A stretch of 64,000 nt of DNA from UBA7672 sp965229115 (GCA_965229115.1 CBDDIR010000003.1:558001-622000), one strand, 5' to 3'. Shown: positions 1-8,472, counted from the first letter of the stretch. Numbers and translations are program-made. Notes: generated by a model from the letters alone, not told the origin.

Positions 1-785
1 CCACGGATATGCCGCCGAATGGCGCTGCTCACCGTAGCCGATGCTGCTGAATGCCAGAGATAGGCATCGTGAAACAACACGTCGCCCGTCTCGCAATAAA
101 TCGCCACTTCGCCACGCGCCTTCTCGAATGCCAGAGGCATCGGGATAGGCGGCGTCGCATCTGTATGCCCGCCAGCATCGCGTGAGCCCACGGGCAGGGC
201 GATATTGTTCGCATTCACATGCGGCGCAGGCGTCGCCCAGCGATGGCTACCCGGCACGACGCGCAGGAAGCCATTCTCCGGACTGGTGCCATCAATGTGG
301 ATCGTGAAAGCGGCAGACGGCCACACATCCAGCTGCGGCCCGCTCTGCCAGTCACTATGCCAGCCGATGCGCTTGTAGCCCGAAGCCAGATCCGCACGCG
401 CATCCTGATAGACAACGCCAAAGCGCGAATGCTCGCGCAGATGTCCGTTCGGAATCCACCGCTCCATCAGCGATACAATGGCCGGGTGCAGAACCGACTG
501 CCGCGTCACCGGCGCGATCTGCGTGATGTACTGCACATAGTTGGCAAAGCGATTGCCCGCCGCCGCATCGGTCAGGATCGAATTGCCGTGCTTCTCGGCC
601 AGTTCGCCGTTGGCGACACGCGTCTGCGCCGCCGCGCACTCGTCCAGCATCCCCGCGAGTTCGCCGGTCGAATACAGCCCCCGCAGGATCGCGAAGCCAT
701 GTCTGCGGAAGAATGCATCGAGATCGTCGAGCGCATCCGCGCCGAAGACGCCAAAATCCGGATCAATGCTGAGCGTGCCTTGCAT
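1..785 (-). CDS. Phytanoyl-CoA dioxygenase (PhyH) family protein, truncated by the window edge
   Basis: This is a non-heme Fe(II)/2-oxoglutarate oxygenase-like protein read on the minus strand; its 3' end lies beyond base 1. About 261 residues are visible. After the ATG at 785 comes DALDDLDAFFRRHGFAIL, the usual PhyH N-terminal helix. The iron-binding HxD is in GWHSDWQ (H143, D145), VVPGSH follows at about 177-181, and GDVLFHDAYLWHS holds the distal His (H245). An Arg about 12 residues later (R257/258) would bind 2-oxoglutarate. The catalytic set therefore looks complete and the gene intact as far as seen. No good Shine-Dalgarno precedes the ATG, so the start is only likely. It is divergent from the nucleoside transporter. 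The substrate cannot be told; family members hydroxylate acyl-CoAs, ectoine and many small molecules. Confidence 0.82.
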   Translation of the reverse strand, partial: MQGTLSIDPDFGVFGADALDDLDAFFRRHGFAILRGLYSTGELAGMLDECAAAQTRVANGELAEKHGNSILTDAAAGNRFANYVQYITQIAPVTRQSVLHPAIVSLMERWIPNGHLREHSRFGVVYQDARADLASGYKRIGWHSDWQSGPQLDVWPSAAFTIHIDGTSPENGFLRVVPGSHRWATPAPHVNANNIALPVGSRDAGGHTDATPPIPMPLAFEKARGEVAIYCETGDVLFHDAYLWHSAASATVSSAIRRHIR

Positions 786-977
786 GGCAAAACGGGCAGC
801 ACGAAAGCGCGCGTTTGGCAACGGTCGCCGCCACAATTTGGGTGGGCGGCGCGCATGCGTGCGAGGGGCGGGCGCCTTGCGACAAAGCTGCTTTCGATAG
901 AGAGAAACCAGGGCTGTTACACAGCGCGCGAATACTCCAGAGTTGCGCGGGGCATACTGGCGTGGCGAAGGGTGGGC

Positions 978-2255
978 ATGGGATTTTCGATCGACAATCT
1001 GCGCAGCCTTGGCGGCGTCGCCTTCGTGTTCGCAATCGCCTGGGCGCTGTCGAACAACCGTTCGAAGTTCCCCTGGCGCATCGTGCTCGTCGCCGTGGGT
1101 CTCGAGATCGCCCTGGCTGTCTCCATGTTCGCGCTACCGCCGCTGAGAGCCATTCTGGCGTGGGTTTCAGCCGGCATCGATGGATTGCAGGCCGCCACCG
1201 TCGAGGGCGCCAAGTTCGTATTCGGCTATCTCGCCGGCGGCGCAACGCCCTATCAGGTCACCAACCCTGAGAACACCACCGTCCTCGCCTTCGGCGTGCT
1301 GCCGCTGATCATCGTGGTGTCGGCGCTATCCGCGCTGCTGTGGCGCTGGGGCGTGCTCGAATGGGCGTGCCGGGGTCTCGGCTTTGTGCTGCGCAAGGCG
1401 ATGGGCATCAGCGGGCCATTGGGCCTCGCAACCGGTGCAAACATTTTCCTCGGCATGGTCGAAGCGCCCCTGATCGTGCGCCCATATCTGCTGAACATGT
1501 CGCGCGCCGATCTGTTCGTGATCATGACCACCGGCATGGCCACTATCGCCGGCACGGTGATGGCGCTCTACGCCTCCTTCCTCCACGGCACATCTCCAGA
1601 CGCCGCGGGCCACATCCTCATCGCATCTTTCATGGCCGCTCCCGGCTCCATCGCCATCGCGCGCGTGATGATGCCCACAGCCGAGATGGATCCCGGCATT
1701 GCGGCTGAAAAAGCGCCGCGGCTTTATCGCTCCTCCATGGATGCCTTCTCGCGCGGCGTGCAGGATGGCGTGAACATGCTGATCGCCGTCGTGGCCATGC
1801 TACTGGCCGCTGTCGCCTTCGTGGCGCTGGCCAACATGATCCTCGGCAATCTTCCGGATGTCGGCGGATCGCCGCTCACCATCGGCCGGGTCTTCGGCTG
1901 GATCTTTTCGCCCTTCATGTGGATGCTCGGCATTCCGTGGGATGACTCGCTCATCGCCGGCGAGCTGATGGGCACGAAAACGGCCCTCAACGAGCTGATC
2001 GCCTATCTCAACCTCTCGCAGATCAGCGTGGATGCGATTGAGCCTCGCACGCGCCTGATGATGATCTACGCCCTGTGCGGATTCGCAAATTTTGCATCCG
2101 TCGCGATCATGATCGGCGGCCTCAGCTCGATCTGCCCGGAGCGTCGCGACGACTTCGCAGATCTCGGCCTGAAAAGCATGCTCGCCGGCACACTCACCAA
2201 CATGCTAACCGCCGCCCTGATCGGTTTGGCGCCGCTCAGCCTGCTGCAGCTCTGA
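978..2255 (+). CDS. Concentrative nucleoside transporter, NupC/CNT family
   Basis: Inner-membrane nucleoside/cation symporter of 425 residues, the usual length for bacterial CNT proteins (about 400-425). Hydrophobic helices run throughout. CNT signatures are visible: a first gate region (FGVLPLIIVVSALSALLWRWG), GISGPLGLATGANIFLGMVEAPL with the substrate-binding GxxE.PL segment, ATGMATIAGTVMALYASFL-like transport helices, ELMGTKTALNEL, and a C-terminal YALCGFANFASVAIMIGG. The ATG at 978 follows GAAGGGTGGG. The frame stays open far upstream, but those codons are antisense to the PhyH gene and read as Arg-rich, non-hydrophobic sequence, so they were dropped. Its stop abuts the stop of the convergent DUF1801 gene. 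The exact nucleoside specificity is not visible. Confidence 0.92.
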   Translation: MGFSIDNLRSLGGVAFVFAIAWALSNNRSKFPWRIVLVAVGLEIALAVSMFALPPLRAILAWVSAGIDGLQAATVEGAKFVFGYLAGGATPYQVTNPENTTVLAFGVLPLIIVVSALSALLWRWGVLEWACRGLGFVLRKAMGISGPLGLATGANIFLGMVEAPLIVRPYLLNMSRADLFVIMTTGMATIAGTVMALYASFLHGTSPDAAGHILIASFMAAPGSIAIARVMMPTAEMDPGIAAEKAPRLYRSSMDAFSRGVQDGVNMLIAVVAMLLAAVAFVALANMILGNLPDVGGSPLTIGRVFGWIFSPFMWMLGIPWDDSLIAGELMGTKTALNELIAYLNLSQISVDAIEPRTRLMMIYALCGFANFASVAIMIGGLSSICPERRDDFADLGLKSMLAGTLTNMLTAALIGLAPLSLLQL

Positions 2256-2675
2256 TTACTTCTTGGCGCGAGGCTTGGCGGCGGTCTTCGCCTTCTTCGC
2301 CGCCGCACGCTCGCTCTGAACCTCAAGGTTCTGAACGATCCGCGCCTTGACCAGCTTCTTCACCAGCGCCGCTGGTATCGGCTTCTCAGGCTGGAATTGC
2401 AGCGTGCCAGACGAGGTCGCAAACGGCGCCGCATCGGCATGTTCGGAAATCAACGTCGAACTCATCGGAAAGAAGCTCAGATGCTTCTTGAAAGCCCCAA
2501 ACGCCACAAGATGCCCGTGCAACACAAACGTCGGCATCCCATAACTGATCGTCTCTTCCGCGCCCGGCGCGGCAGCAAGAATCTGTGCGCGTAGCTTTTC
2601 CAGCGCGCTGCGCTGTGCTGGCGCCAGGCGCGCGAGCCATTGATCGACACTCTTGGCGACCGGCTCACCGCGCAT
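2256..2675 (-). CDS. DUF1801 (YdhG-like) domain protein
   Basis: Small cytosolic protein of 139 residues with the DUF1801 fold: SVDQWLARLAPAQRSALEKLR, then EETISYGMPTF, VAFGAFKKHLSFFP and the C-terminal FQPEKPIPAALVKKLVKARI. The family is structurally related to frataxin/YjbR-like folds and has no established reaction. The last 20 or so residues are an Ala/Lys-rich tail. The start at 2675 has a GAGTGAGG ribosome site and does not overlap the upstream gene; a longer frame starting at 2723 would overlap the end of the FkbM gene and lacks a clear site. It probably shares a transcript with the FkbM and LysR genes. Confidence 0.8.
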   Translation of the reverse strand: MRGEPVAKSVDQWLARLAPAQRSALEKLRAQILAAAPGAEETISYGMPTFVLHGHLVAFGAFKKHLSFFPMSSTLISEHADAAPFATSSGTLQFQPEKPIPAALVKKLVKARIVQNLEVQSERAAAKKAKTAAKPRAKK

Positions 2676-2685
2676 CAGTTTTTCC

Positions 2686-3396
2686 TCACTCCCAGGAGCA
2701 AACAACGTTATCGACCGAGCCATGGTCGATGATGTTCGCCATCAGAAACACATAAGGATCTGTAACAAGGCTTCGTCCTTGCTGTGTGATGACCTCAACC
2801 TTGGGGAAGGTTGCCATCAGGCGATCGATCACATCGCGCGGGTTCACCCGCCCGAAATTCGACAGGCAGAGCGCGTTGAATTCCATGATGAAGATGGGCT
2901 TTGCCGCAAGCAGGTTCCTGGCGGAATCAAGCACCGACATCTCGCAACCCTCGACATCGACTTTCACAAGCGATGGCGTGCCGTGCTGCGCGGCAAGTGA
3001 ATCGAGGCTGACGGCCCGCATGGACGTGTGGCGGAAGTAGTCATGTCCCGGAGGTTCTTCACCCGGCAGCACGGACGTTGAGCTTTTGCTGGCATTGGTG
3101 TTGGTCAGAAACGTTCGCTGCTCGCCTTCCGGCCCGACCAGAGCTTGAACACAGGTCACGCGTTGCCCGAGCTTGCGGTCGAGTTCCGTGAAGGATGCGG
3201 GATCTGGTTCAACGGCCACGATACGGCTTGCATGCGGCAGCATGGCTTCGGACACTTCACCGACATTGGCGCCAATGTCGAAAAATACCCCGCCATTGAT
3301 CAGCTTGCGGCATTCGCGAATAACAAGGTCCGCCTCATCAGCGGGCGTGCCACGCAGCCGCCGCATGATGCCGAGCCCGAACCCCCGAAACGCCAT
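2686..3396 (-). CDS. FkbM family SAM-dependent methyltransferase
   Basis: Class I SAM methyltransferase of the FkbM/Methyltransf_21 family, 236 residues. The SAM-binding glycine loop is GGVFFDIGANVGEVSEAML, the acidic end of strand 2 is IVAVEPDPASF, and the diagnostic FkbM block is LVKVDVEGCEMSVLDSARNLL followed by IFIMEFNAL. The family mostly O-methylates sugars, polyketides or other small molecules; the substrate here is unknown. Its ATG begins on the base after the LysR stop codon, so translation coupling with the regulator is likely. A second in-frame Met (MRRLRGT) ten residues in is an alternative start. Confidence 0.85.
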   Translation of the reverse strand: MAFRGFGLGIMRRLRGTPADEADLVIRECRKLINGGVFFDIGANVGEVSEAMLPHASRIVAVEPDPASFTELDRKLGQRVTCVQALVGPEGEQRTFLTNTNASKSSTSVLPGEEPPGHDYFRHTSMRAVSLDSLAAQHGTPSLVKVDVEGCEMSVLDSARNLLAAKPIFIMEFNALCLSNFGRVNPRDVIDRLMATFPKVEVITQQGRSLVTDPYVFLMANIIDHGSVDNVVCSWE

Positions 3397-4326
3397 CTAG
3401 ACACCCGTAACTTCGCCTGCCTGCGCTTCTGTCTTGAGCCACGCCATGAAGGTGCGGGCAAGCTTGGAGGGCGTGCGCCATTTCGGATAGACGATCCAGT
3501 ATGCGAAATCGATGTCGCTGGCGCCGTCTGCAAACGGCGCGATCAGGCGGCCACGTTCCAGGTCGCCCGAAGCGATCGCGAACTTCGCCAGCGCCACGCC
3601 GCGCCCGGCCGCAGCAGCTTCAACCACCAGCGAGGATTGTGTGAAGCGCGGACCGCGATTGCCATCCACCGTCGTCACGCCGCGCGCCTTGAGCCAGGCA
3701 TTCCAGTCCGGCCGCGAAGGGTCGTTCTCGGGGCTCTCATCGTGCAGCAGCACGTGATGGCTGAGGTCAGCCGGCGAGCGCAGCGGGTGTGGCCCGCTCA
3801 TCAGGTCCGGCGAGCAAACTGGCAGAACGGATTCCGACATGATCTTGTCGGCGCGCAAACCGTCATAGAGGCCTTTGCCGTGGCGCAGGGCGAGGTCGAT
3901 GTCCGACGAGTTGAAGTCCGTCATCGCCATATCGGCCGACACCCAGACCTCGGCTTCCGGGTTCTGCTCCTGGAAACGCTCAAGTCGGGGAGCCAGCCAT
4001 TTGGCGGCGAAGGAGGGGGCGGAGGAAATCATCAAGCGGTCGCGCCGCGCCGGGGCCCTCATGTGGTGAACCGCCTCGGCCATCATCTCGAAGGCGGACG
4101 TCAGCAGTGGCAGGGCCGCCTGGCCGGCGTCCGTCAGCAGCACCTGGCGTCCGGTCCGGCGGAACAGGGGCGCCCCGGCGAACTCCTCGAGCTGGCGAAT
4201 CTGCTGGGAAATCGCCCCCGGGGTCACATTCAGCTCTTCAGCCGCCCGGGTGAACGACAGATGCCTGGCCGCCGCCTCGAAGGCGCGGAGTGCATTGAGA
4301 GCGGGCAGACGGTCTTCCTGGGCCAT
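3397..4326 (-). CDS. LysR-type regulator, GcvA-like subgroup
   Basis: Transcription factor of 309 residues. The N-terminal winged helix-turn-helix reads LNALRAFEAAARHLSFTRAA then EELNVTPGAISQQIRQLEE, followed by LFRRTGRQVLLTDAG, which is the GcvA-type DNA-binding domain. The remainder is a periplasmic-binding-protein-like effector domain with VWVSADMAMTDF and DIDLALRHGKGLYDGLRADKI, also typical of this subgroup. It faces away from the sulfur assimilation operon across a 194-bp gap that holds an inverted repeat, so it may control that operon. That is inference from position: by sequence it is not CysB-like. FkbM and DUF1801 genes follow on the same strand. Confidence 0.88.
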   Translation of the reverse strand: MAQEDRLPALNALRAFEAAARHLSFTRAAEELNVTPGAISQQIRQLEEFAGAPLFRRTGRQVLLTDAGQAALPLLTSAFEMMAEAVHHMRAPARRDRLMISSAPSFAAKWLAPRLERFQEQNPEAEVWVSADMAMTDFNSSDIDLALRHGKGLYDGLRADKIMSESVLPVCSPDLMSGPHPLRSPADLSHHVLLHDESPENDPSRPDWNAWLKARGVTTVDGNRGPRFTQSSLVVEAAAAGRGVALAKFAIASGDLERGRLIAPFADGASDIDFAYWIVYPKWRTPSKLARTFMAWLKTEAQAGEVTGV

Positions 4327-4449
4327 TTTGCTTCAGGTTTTCTCTAGGTTTCAGGCGGGTAAGGCCGGCTAATCGACCGGCTTAGGAATGGTTCATTGCT
4401 TATACCGTCCCTTCCGGCCATCTGCCGGATTGAGGACGAAATACGGACT

Positions 4450-4474
4450 GACGCTTGGCTCATTGCCGAGCGTC
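4450..4474. promoter_or_regulatory. Inverted repeat, candidate LysR operator upstream of the sulfur operon
   Basis: GACGCT at 4450-4455 is mirrored by AGCGTC at 4469-4474, with a second internal GG/CC match, giving a 25-bp dyad. It lies about 50 bases upstream of cobA in the gap between it and the divergent LysR gene. A TATATG that could serve as a -10 element follows at about 4483. Dyads of this size with a T-N11-A core are usual LysR sites. Only the symmetry is seen; binding is inference. Confidence 0.4.
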
Positions 4475-4520
4475 GCCCGTGTTATATGCTGATGCGTAAG
4501 AAAAACTAAAGGGCCAAGGC

Positions 4521-5348
4521 ATGGACGGCGTGTCCGCGGCAACGAAAAAAACTCCTATCGGCCATGTCGCGCTGGTAGGCGCAGGACCGGGTGACCCGGA
4601 TCTGTTGACCCTCCGCGCCGCCCGTTTGATCGGGCAGGCCGAGGTGGTGTTCGTCGATCGCCTTGTCGGCGCCGGCGTCATGGACCTGATTTCCCCCGCC
4701 GCCGAGATCGTGCCGGTTGGCAAATCCAAGGGCGAACACTCCGTCCCACAGGACGAAATCCACCGCCGCATGATCGACGCCGCCCGCACCGGCAAGCGCG
4801 TCGTCCGTCTCAAGGGCGGCGACCCCTTCATCTTTGGCCGCGGCGGCGAGGAACTCGAAGCCCTCCGCGCAGCCAATATCGAGGTCGAGGTCGTCCCCGG
4901 CATCTCCTCCGCACTCGGCTGCGCCGCCTCCGCCCAGATCCCGCTCACCCACCGCGACATGGCGCAAGCCGTCACCTTCGTGACCGGCCACGCCGCCCTC
5001 GGCGAAGAGCCCGATCTCGACTGGCATGCCCTCGCACGCCCGAACCAGACCGTCGTCGTCTTCATGGGCGTCGGCACCGCCGGCACGATCGCAGCCCGCC
5101 TCGTCGCCGCCGGCCGTGACCCGTTGACGCCCATCGCCGTCATCGAGAACGGCACCCGCGCCAACGAGATCGCAGCCTTCGGCGCACTCGGCCAACTCGC
5201 CGACGTCATCTACACCGCCGGCATCAACGGCCCCGCGCTCCTGATCATCGGCGAAGTCACGTCGCTGGCGCAGGGCAGCCCGGCCACGAAAGCTTTTGGC
5301 AAAACCGCGAAGCCCAACCTGTCTTCGCTCTGGGAGATGCTGTCGTGA
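4521..5348 (+). CDS. cobA: Uroporphyrinogen-III C-methyltransferase (siroheme/precorrin-2 synthesis)
   Basis: SUMT methylates uroporphyrinogen III at C2 and C7 with SAM to make precorrin-2, the siroheme precursor. The 275-residue protein shows the SUMT landmarks: HVALVGAGPGDPDLLTLRAA at the N-terminus, VFVDRLVG, VRLKGGDPFIFGRGGEE, VVPGISSALGCAA, PLTHRDMAQAVTFVTGH, VVFMGVGTAG and PVAVIENGT-like PIAVIENGTRANE. It is the methyltransferase alone, without the CysG dehydrogenase/ferrochelatase half. It is the first gene of the sulfur operon, where it supplies siroheme for the sulfite reductase two genes on. Its stop overlaps the next start as GTGA. Confidence 0.94.
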   Translation: MDGVSAATKKTPIGHVALVGAGPGDPDLLTLRAARLIGQAEVVFVDRLVGAGVMDLISPAAEIVPVGKSKGEHSVPQDEIHRRMIDAARTGKRVVRLKGGDPFIFGRGGEELEALRAANIEVEVVPGISSALGCAASAQIPLTHRDMAQAVTFVTGHAALGEEPDLDWHALARPNQTVVVFMGVGTAGTIAARLVAAGRDPLTPIAVIENGTRANEIAAFGALGQLADVIYTAGINGPALLIIGEVTSLAQGSPATKAFGKTAKPNLSSLWEMLS

Positions 5349-5665
5349 GCTCAGAACGTCCCAAGCTTGGGCCCGACATTCCCAAAGTCATCACGTCGTG
5401 GATCCCCGCCACCGGCCGCGTGATCTACCTGACAACTGATCGCAACTGGTCCGAGAACCTGGCCGACGCCGAAATCTTCACCGGCCCCGCCGCCGCCGAA
5501 GTCCTCGCCTGGGCCTCAAAGGACCAGACCCGCGCCACCGACCCGTACTTCATGCAGGTCACACCGGATGGAAAAGTCGCGGGCCGCGAGACCCTGCGCG
5601 AGACAATCCGGGCGAACGGACCTACCAACCATCCGATGTTCGGCAAGCAGGCGGGGAACAACTGA
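5345..5665 (+). CDS. DUF2849 domain protein of the sulfite reductase operon
   Basis: Protein of 106 residues with a GTG start that overlaps the cobA stop by four bases. DUF2849 proteins are known mainly as small proteins encoded beside sulfite reductase in alphaproteobacteria; the conserved central part here is KVITSWIPATGRVIYLTTD followed by WSENLADAEI and YFMQVTPDGKVAGRETLRE. No catalytic motif is visible. Position suggests an accessory role in sulfite reductase assembly or electron transfer, but this is inference. Confidence 0.82.
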   Translation: MSSERPKLGPDIPKVITSWIPATGRVIYLTTDRNWSENLADAEIFTGPAAAEVLAWASKDQTRATDPYFMQVTPDGKVAGRETLRETIRANGPTNHPMFGKQAGNN

Positions 5666-6297
5666 TGCCAAATCGTCCGATTACCAAGCTCACGCTCTAC
5701 GGCGACTCGATCTCCGGCAACTGCCTCAAGACGAAATGGACCGCCGACTATCTCGACATCGACTATGACTGGGTCGAGATCAGCGTCGTCGAAGGCGGCA
5801 CGCGCTCGGACGCCTTCATGCAGATGAACCCGTCAGGCCAGGTGCCCGTGATGCGCCTGCCCGACAGCCGCATCCTGCCGCAGTCCAACGCCATCATGCT
5901 CTACCTCGCCGAAACCCATCGCGGCCAGGACCTCATCCCCCTCGATCCGTTCGAGCGCGCCAAGATGATGAGCTGGCTGTTCTGGGAGCAGTACAGCCAC
6001 GAGCCCTACATCGCCGTGCGCCGCTTCCGGAAGAAGTTCATGAACATGACGGACGATGAACTCGATCCGCAACTGCTCGCCCGCGGCCGCCGCGCGCTCG
6101 GCGTCATGGAAATGCACCTGACCTTCGCCGACTACTTCGTCGGCCAGAGCGTCACGCTCGCCGACATCGGCCTCGTCGCCTACACGCGCGTCGGGCACGA
6201 AGGCGGCTTCGACCTCTCCGAATTCCCATCCGTGCAGCGCTGGGTGGCGCGCGTCGAGACCGATCTCGGCATCGAACACGCCCGCAAAGCTGCGTAG
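5665..6297 (+). CDS. Glutathione S-transferase family protein
   Basis: Cytosolic GST of 210 residues. The N-terminal thioredoxin-like domain (about 1-80) reads LTLYGDSISGNCLKTKWTAD, then MNPSGQVPVMRLPDSRILPQSNAIMLYLAE with the cis-Pro (VPV) and the SNAI glutathione-binding stretch. The helical C-terminal domain includes YFVGQSVTLADIGLVAYTRV, the GST N-capping box. The start overlaps the DUF2849 stop as TGATG, so it is a true operon member between DUF2849 and the sulfite reductase. An insertion there is unusual; a role in delivering or clearing thiol/sulfite adducts is possible but unproven. Confidence 0.88.
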   Translation: MPNRPITKLTLYGDSISGNCLKTKWTADYLDIDYDWVEISVVEGGTRSDAFMQMNPSGQVPVMRLPDSRILPQSNAIMLYLAETHRGQDLIPLDPFERAKMMSWLFWEQYSHEPYIAVRRFRKKFMNMTDDELDPQLLARGRRALGVMEMHLTFADYFVGQSVTLADIGLVAYTRVGHEGGFDLSEFPSVQRWVARVETDLGIEHARKAA

Positions 6298-6311
6298 AAA
6301 CAGGCCGCCTG

Positions 6312-7973
6312 ATGTACCGTTACGACGAGTTCGACGACACGCTGGTCCGGGAGCGCGCGAAGCAATTCCGTAGCCAGGTCGAACGTCGTCTCAAGGGCGA
6401 GCTGAAGGAAGAACACTTCAAGCCGCATCGCCTGCAGAACGGCGTCTATCTCCAGCTGCACGCCTACATGCTGCGCGTCGCGATCCCCTATGGCCAGCTC
6501 TCCGCGAAGAAGATGCGCAAGCTCGCCGAAGTCGCCGACAAGTTCGACAAGGGCTACGGCCACTTCACCACGCGCCAGAACGTCCAGTATAACTGGATCA
6601 AGCTGGCAGACATGCCCGACGTGCTCGACATGCTGGCCGATGTCGAAATGCACGCCATCCAGACGAGCGGAAACTGCATCCGCAACGTGACGTCGGACCA
6701 TCTCGCCGGCGCCGCCCTCGACGAACTCGAAGATCCGCGCCCCTGGTGCGAGATCATCCGCCAGTGGTCCACCTTCCACCCGGAATTTTCGGCCCTGCCG
6801 CGCAAGTTCAAGATCGCCGTCACCGCCGGCACGCCGGATCGCGCCGCCGTGAAGGTCCACGACATCGGCCTCCTGATGAAGAAGAACGCAGCAGGCGAGG
6901 TCGGCTTCGAAGTGCTCGTCGGCGGCGGCCTTGGCCGCACCCCTTACATCGGCACGCTTATCCGCGACTGGGTCTCGAAGCAGGAACTGCTCAGCTATCT
7001 CGAAGCCAACATGCGCGTATACAACCGCCATGGCCGCCGCGATAACAAGTACAAGGCCCGCATCAAGATCCTCGTCAACGAACTCGGCGAAGCCGAATAC
7101 CGCCGTCAGGTCGAGGAAGAGTTTGCGAACCAGAATGCGTGGGAGAAGGTGATCCTCCCGCAGGAAGAAGTGGATCGTATCAGCGCCTACTTCGCCCCGC
7201 CGAAATTCGAAACGCTGTCCGCCAAGTCGCCCACGCTCGACGCCGCCATCGCTGGCGATCGTATCTTTGCCCGCTGGGCGAAGAACAATCTCCGCGCCCA
7301 CAAGGTGCCCGGCTACACCGCCGTCCACATCGCGCTGAAGCCGCAAGGCGTAGCCCCGGGGGACGCCACATCAGACCAGATGCGCGCCGCCGCGGACATC
7401 GCAGAAAAATACGGCCTCGACGACATCCGCGTCGCGCACGAGCAGGATCTCGTTCTGCCGCACGTGAAGCTTGATGACGTGCCCGCCGTCTATGCCGCGC
7501 TGAAGGCGGCAGACATGCACGCCTCCAACGCCGGCCTCGGCTCGGACCTCATCGCGTGCCCGGGTCTCGATTACTGCAACCTGTCCAACGCACGCTCGAT
7601 CTCGGTCGCCAACGAAATCCAGGCGCTCTTCGCCGATCCGGATTTCGAGGATGATGTCGGCACGCTACACATCAACATCTCGGGCTGCATCAATGCCTGC
7701 GGCCACCACCATGTCGGCCACATTGGCGTGCTCGGCGTCGACAAGAAGGGCGAGGAATTCTACCAGATCCTCTTCGGCGGTCGCGCAGATGAGAAAGCGT
7801 CCATCGGCGACATCCAGGGCCCCGGCCTGCGCCATGAAGAAGTCGCGCCCGCCCTCAAGCGCGTGATTTCCAAATACATGGAACTCCGCACGTCGAAGAC
7901 CGAAAAGCTCGCCGACACGATGAGCCGCCTCGGACAAGCCCCGTTCAAGGAAGCGCTCTATGCCTCTGCTTAA
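6312..7973 (+). CDS. cysI: Nitrite/sulfite reductase, siroheme and 4Fe-4S, ferredoxin type
   Basis: Reduces sulfite to sulfide by six electrons (or nitrite to ammonia in related members). The protein has 553 residues. Two ferredoxin-like half domains and two siroheme-binding domains are recognisable: GHFTTRQNVQYNWIKL, IQTSGNCIRNVTSDHLAG in the first half, and in the second the four Cys that hold the 4Fe-4S cluster and siroheme, in ACPGLDYCNLS (C-x5-C) and ISGCINACGHHHVGHIG (C-x3-C). Lack of an NADPH flavoprotein partner and the overall form point to the ferredoxin-dependent type. The cobA, DUF934 and cysH neighbours argue for sulfite rather than nitrite. The start is 15 bases after the GST gene. 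Confidence 0.93.
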   Translation: MYRYDEFDDTLVRERAKQFRSQVERRLKGELKEEHFKPHRLQNGVYLQLHAYMLRVAIPYGQLSAKKMRKLAEVADKFDKGYGHFTTRQNVQYNWIKLADMPDVLDMLADVEMHAIQTSGNCIRNVTSDHLAGAALDELEDPRPWCEIIRQWSTFHPEFSALPRKFKIAVTAGTPDRAAVKVHDIGLLMKKNAAGEVGFEVLVGGGLGRTPYIGTLIRDWVSKQELLSYLEANMRVYNRHGRRDNKYKARIKILVNELGEAEYRRQVEEEFANQNAWEKVILPQEEVDRISAYFAPPKFETLSAKSPTLDAAIAGDRIFARWAKNNLRAHKVPGYTAVHIALKPQGVAPGDATSDQMRAAADIAEKYGLDDIRVAHEQDLVLPHVKLDDVPAVYAALKAADMHASNAGLGSDLIACPGLDYCNLSNARSISVANEIQALFADPDFEDDVGTLHINISGCINACGHHHVGHIGVLGVDKKGEEFYQILFGGRADEKASIGDIQGPGLRHEEVAPALKRVISKYMELRTSKTEKLADTMSRLGQAPFKEALYASA

Positions 7974-8472
7974 GGACGGCAAGATCGTCGACGACGTCTG
8001 GGCGTTCGTGGAAGATGGCCACGAACTGTCGCCCGGCGGCTGCATCACCGTCTCGCTCGCGCGCTTCCTGTCGGAACACGACCAGCTGCTCGCCCGCAAC
8101 CAGTCGATCGGCGTGCGGCTCGCAGTCTCCGATGATCCGGGTCTGCTCGCCCCCCATCTCGATCACCTGCATCTGATCGAGCTGCAATTCCCCAAATATA
8201 CGGATGGCCGCGCCCTCTCGCAAAGCCAGCTCCTGCGTCGTCGCTATGGCTACAAGGGCGAAATCCGGGCGACTGGCGAGGTCCTGCGCGACCAGCTGCG
8301 CCTCATTATCCGCTCCGGCTTCGACGCCGTTGTCCTCAACGAGGCGGATGCCGAAGCGGTCTTCGATATTTCCGCACACGAGTTTTCAGAATTTTACCAG
8401 GCGGCATCGGATACGTCCGACACCATCTTCATGAAGCGCCAGAAGAAGCGCGAGGAAAAGGCCGCCCAATGA
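7960..8472 (+). CDS. DUF934 domain protein of the sulfur operon
   Basis: Protein of 170 residues that starts inside the end of the sulfite reductase gene (14-base overlap) and overlaps cysH by four. The conserved DUF934 core is visible: LIELQFPKYTDGRALSQSQL followed by RRRYGYKGEIRATGEVLRDQ and the Asp-rich GFDAVVLNEADA. DUF934 genes sit beside sulfite reductase and cysH in many proteobacteria. A job in siroheme or cluster handling is often guessed, but no activity is established. The C-terminus is a short charged Lys/Glu tail. Confidence 0.88.
   Translation: MPLLKDGKIVDDVWAFVEDGHELSPGGCITVSLARFLSEHDQLLARNQSIGVRLAVSDDPGLLAPHLDHLHLIELQFPKYTDGRALSQSQLLRRRYGYKGEIRATGEVLRDQLRLIIRSGFDAVVLNEADAEAVFDISAHEFSEFYQAASDTSDTIFMKRQKKREEKAAQ

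Noticed and set aside
219..977. Long N-terminal extension of the nucleoside transporter
   Set aside because: The open frame is Arg-rich and antisense to a well-formed dioxygenase gene; hydrophobic transporter sequence begins only at the ATG at 978, which has a ribosome site.
3145..4347. Plus-strand frame of 400 residues over the LysR and FkbM genes
   Set aside because: His/Arg-rich antisense sequence without domains; both minus-strand genes are clear.
6180..7346. Minus-strand frame of 388 residues over the sulfite reductase
   Set aside because: Antisense shadow of cysI, whose Cys ligands and flavour of codons are convincing.
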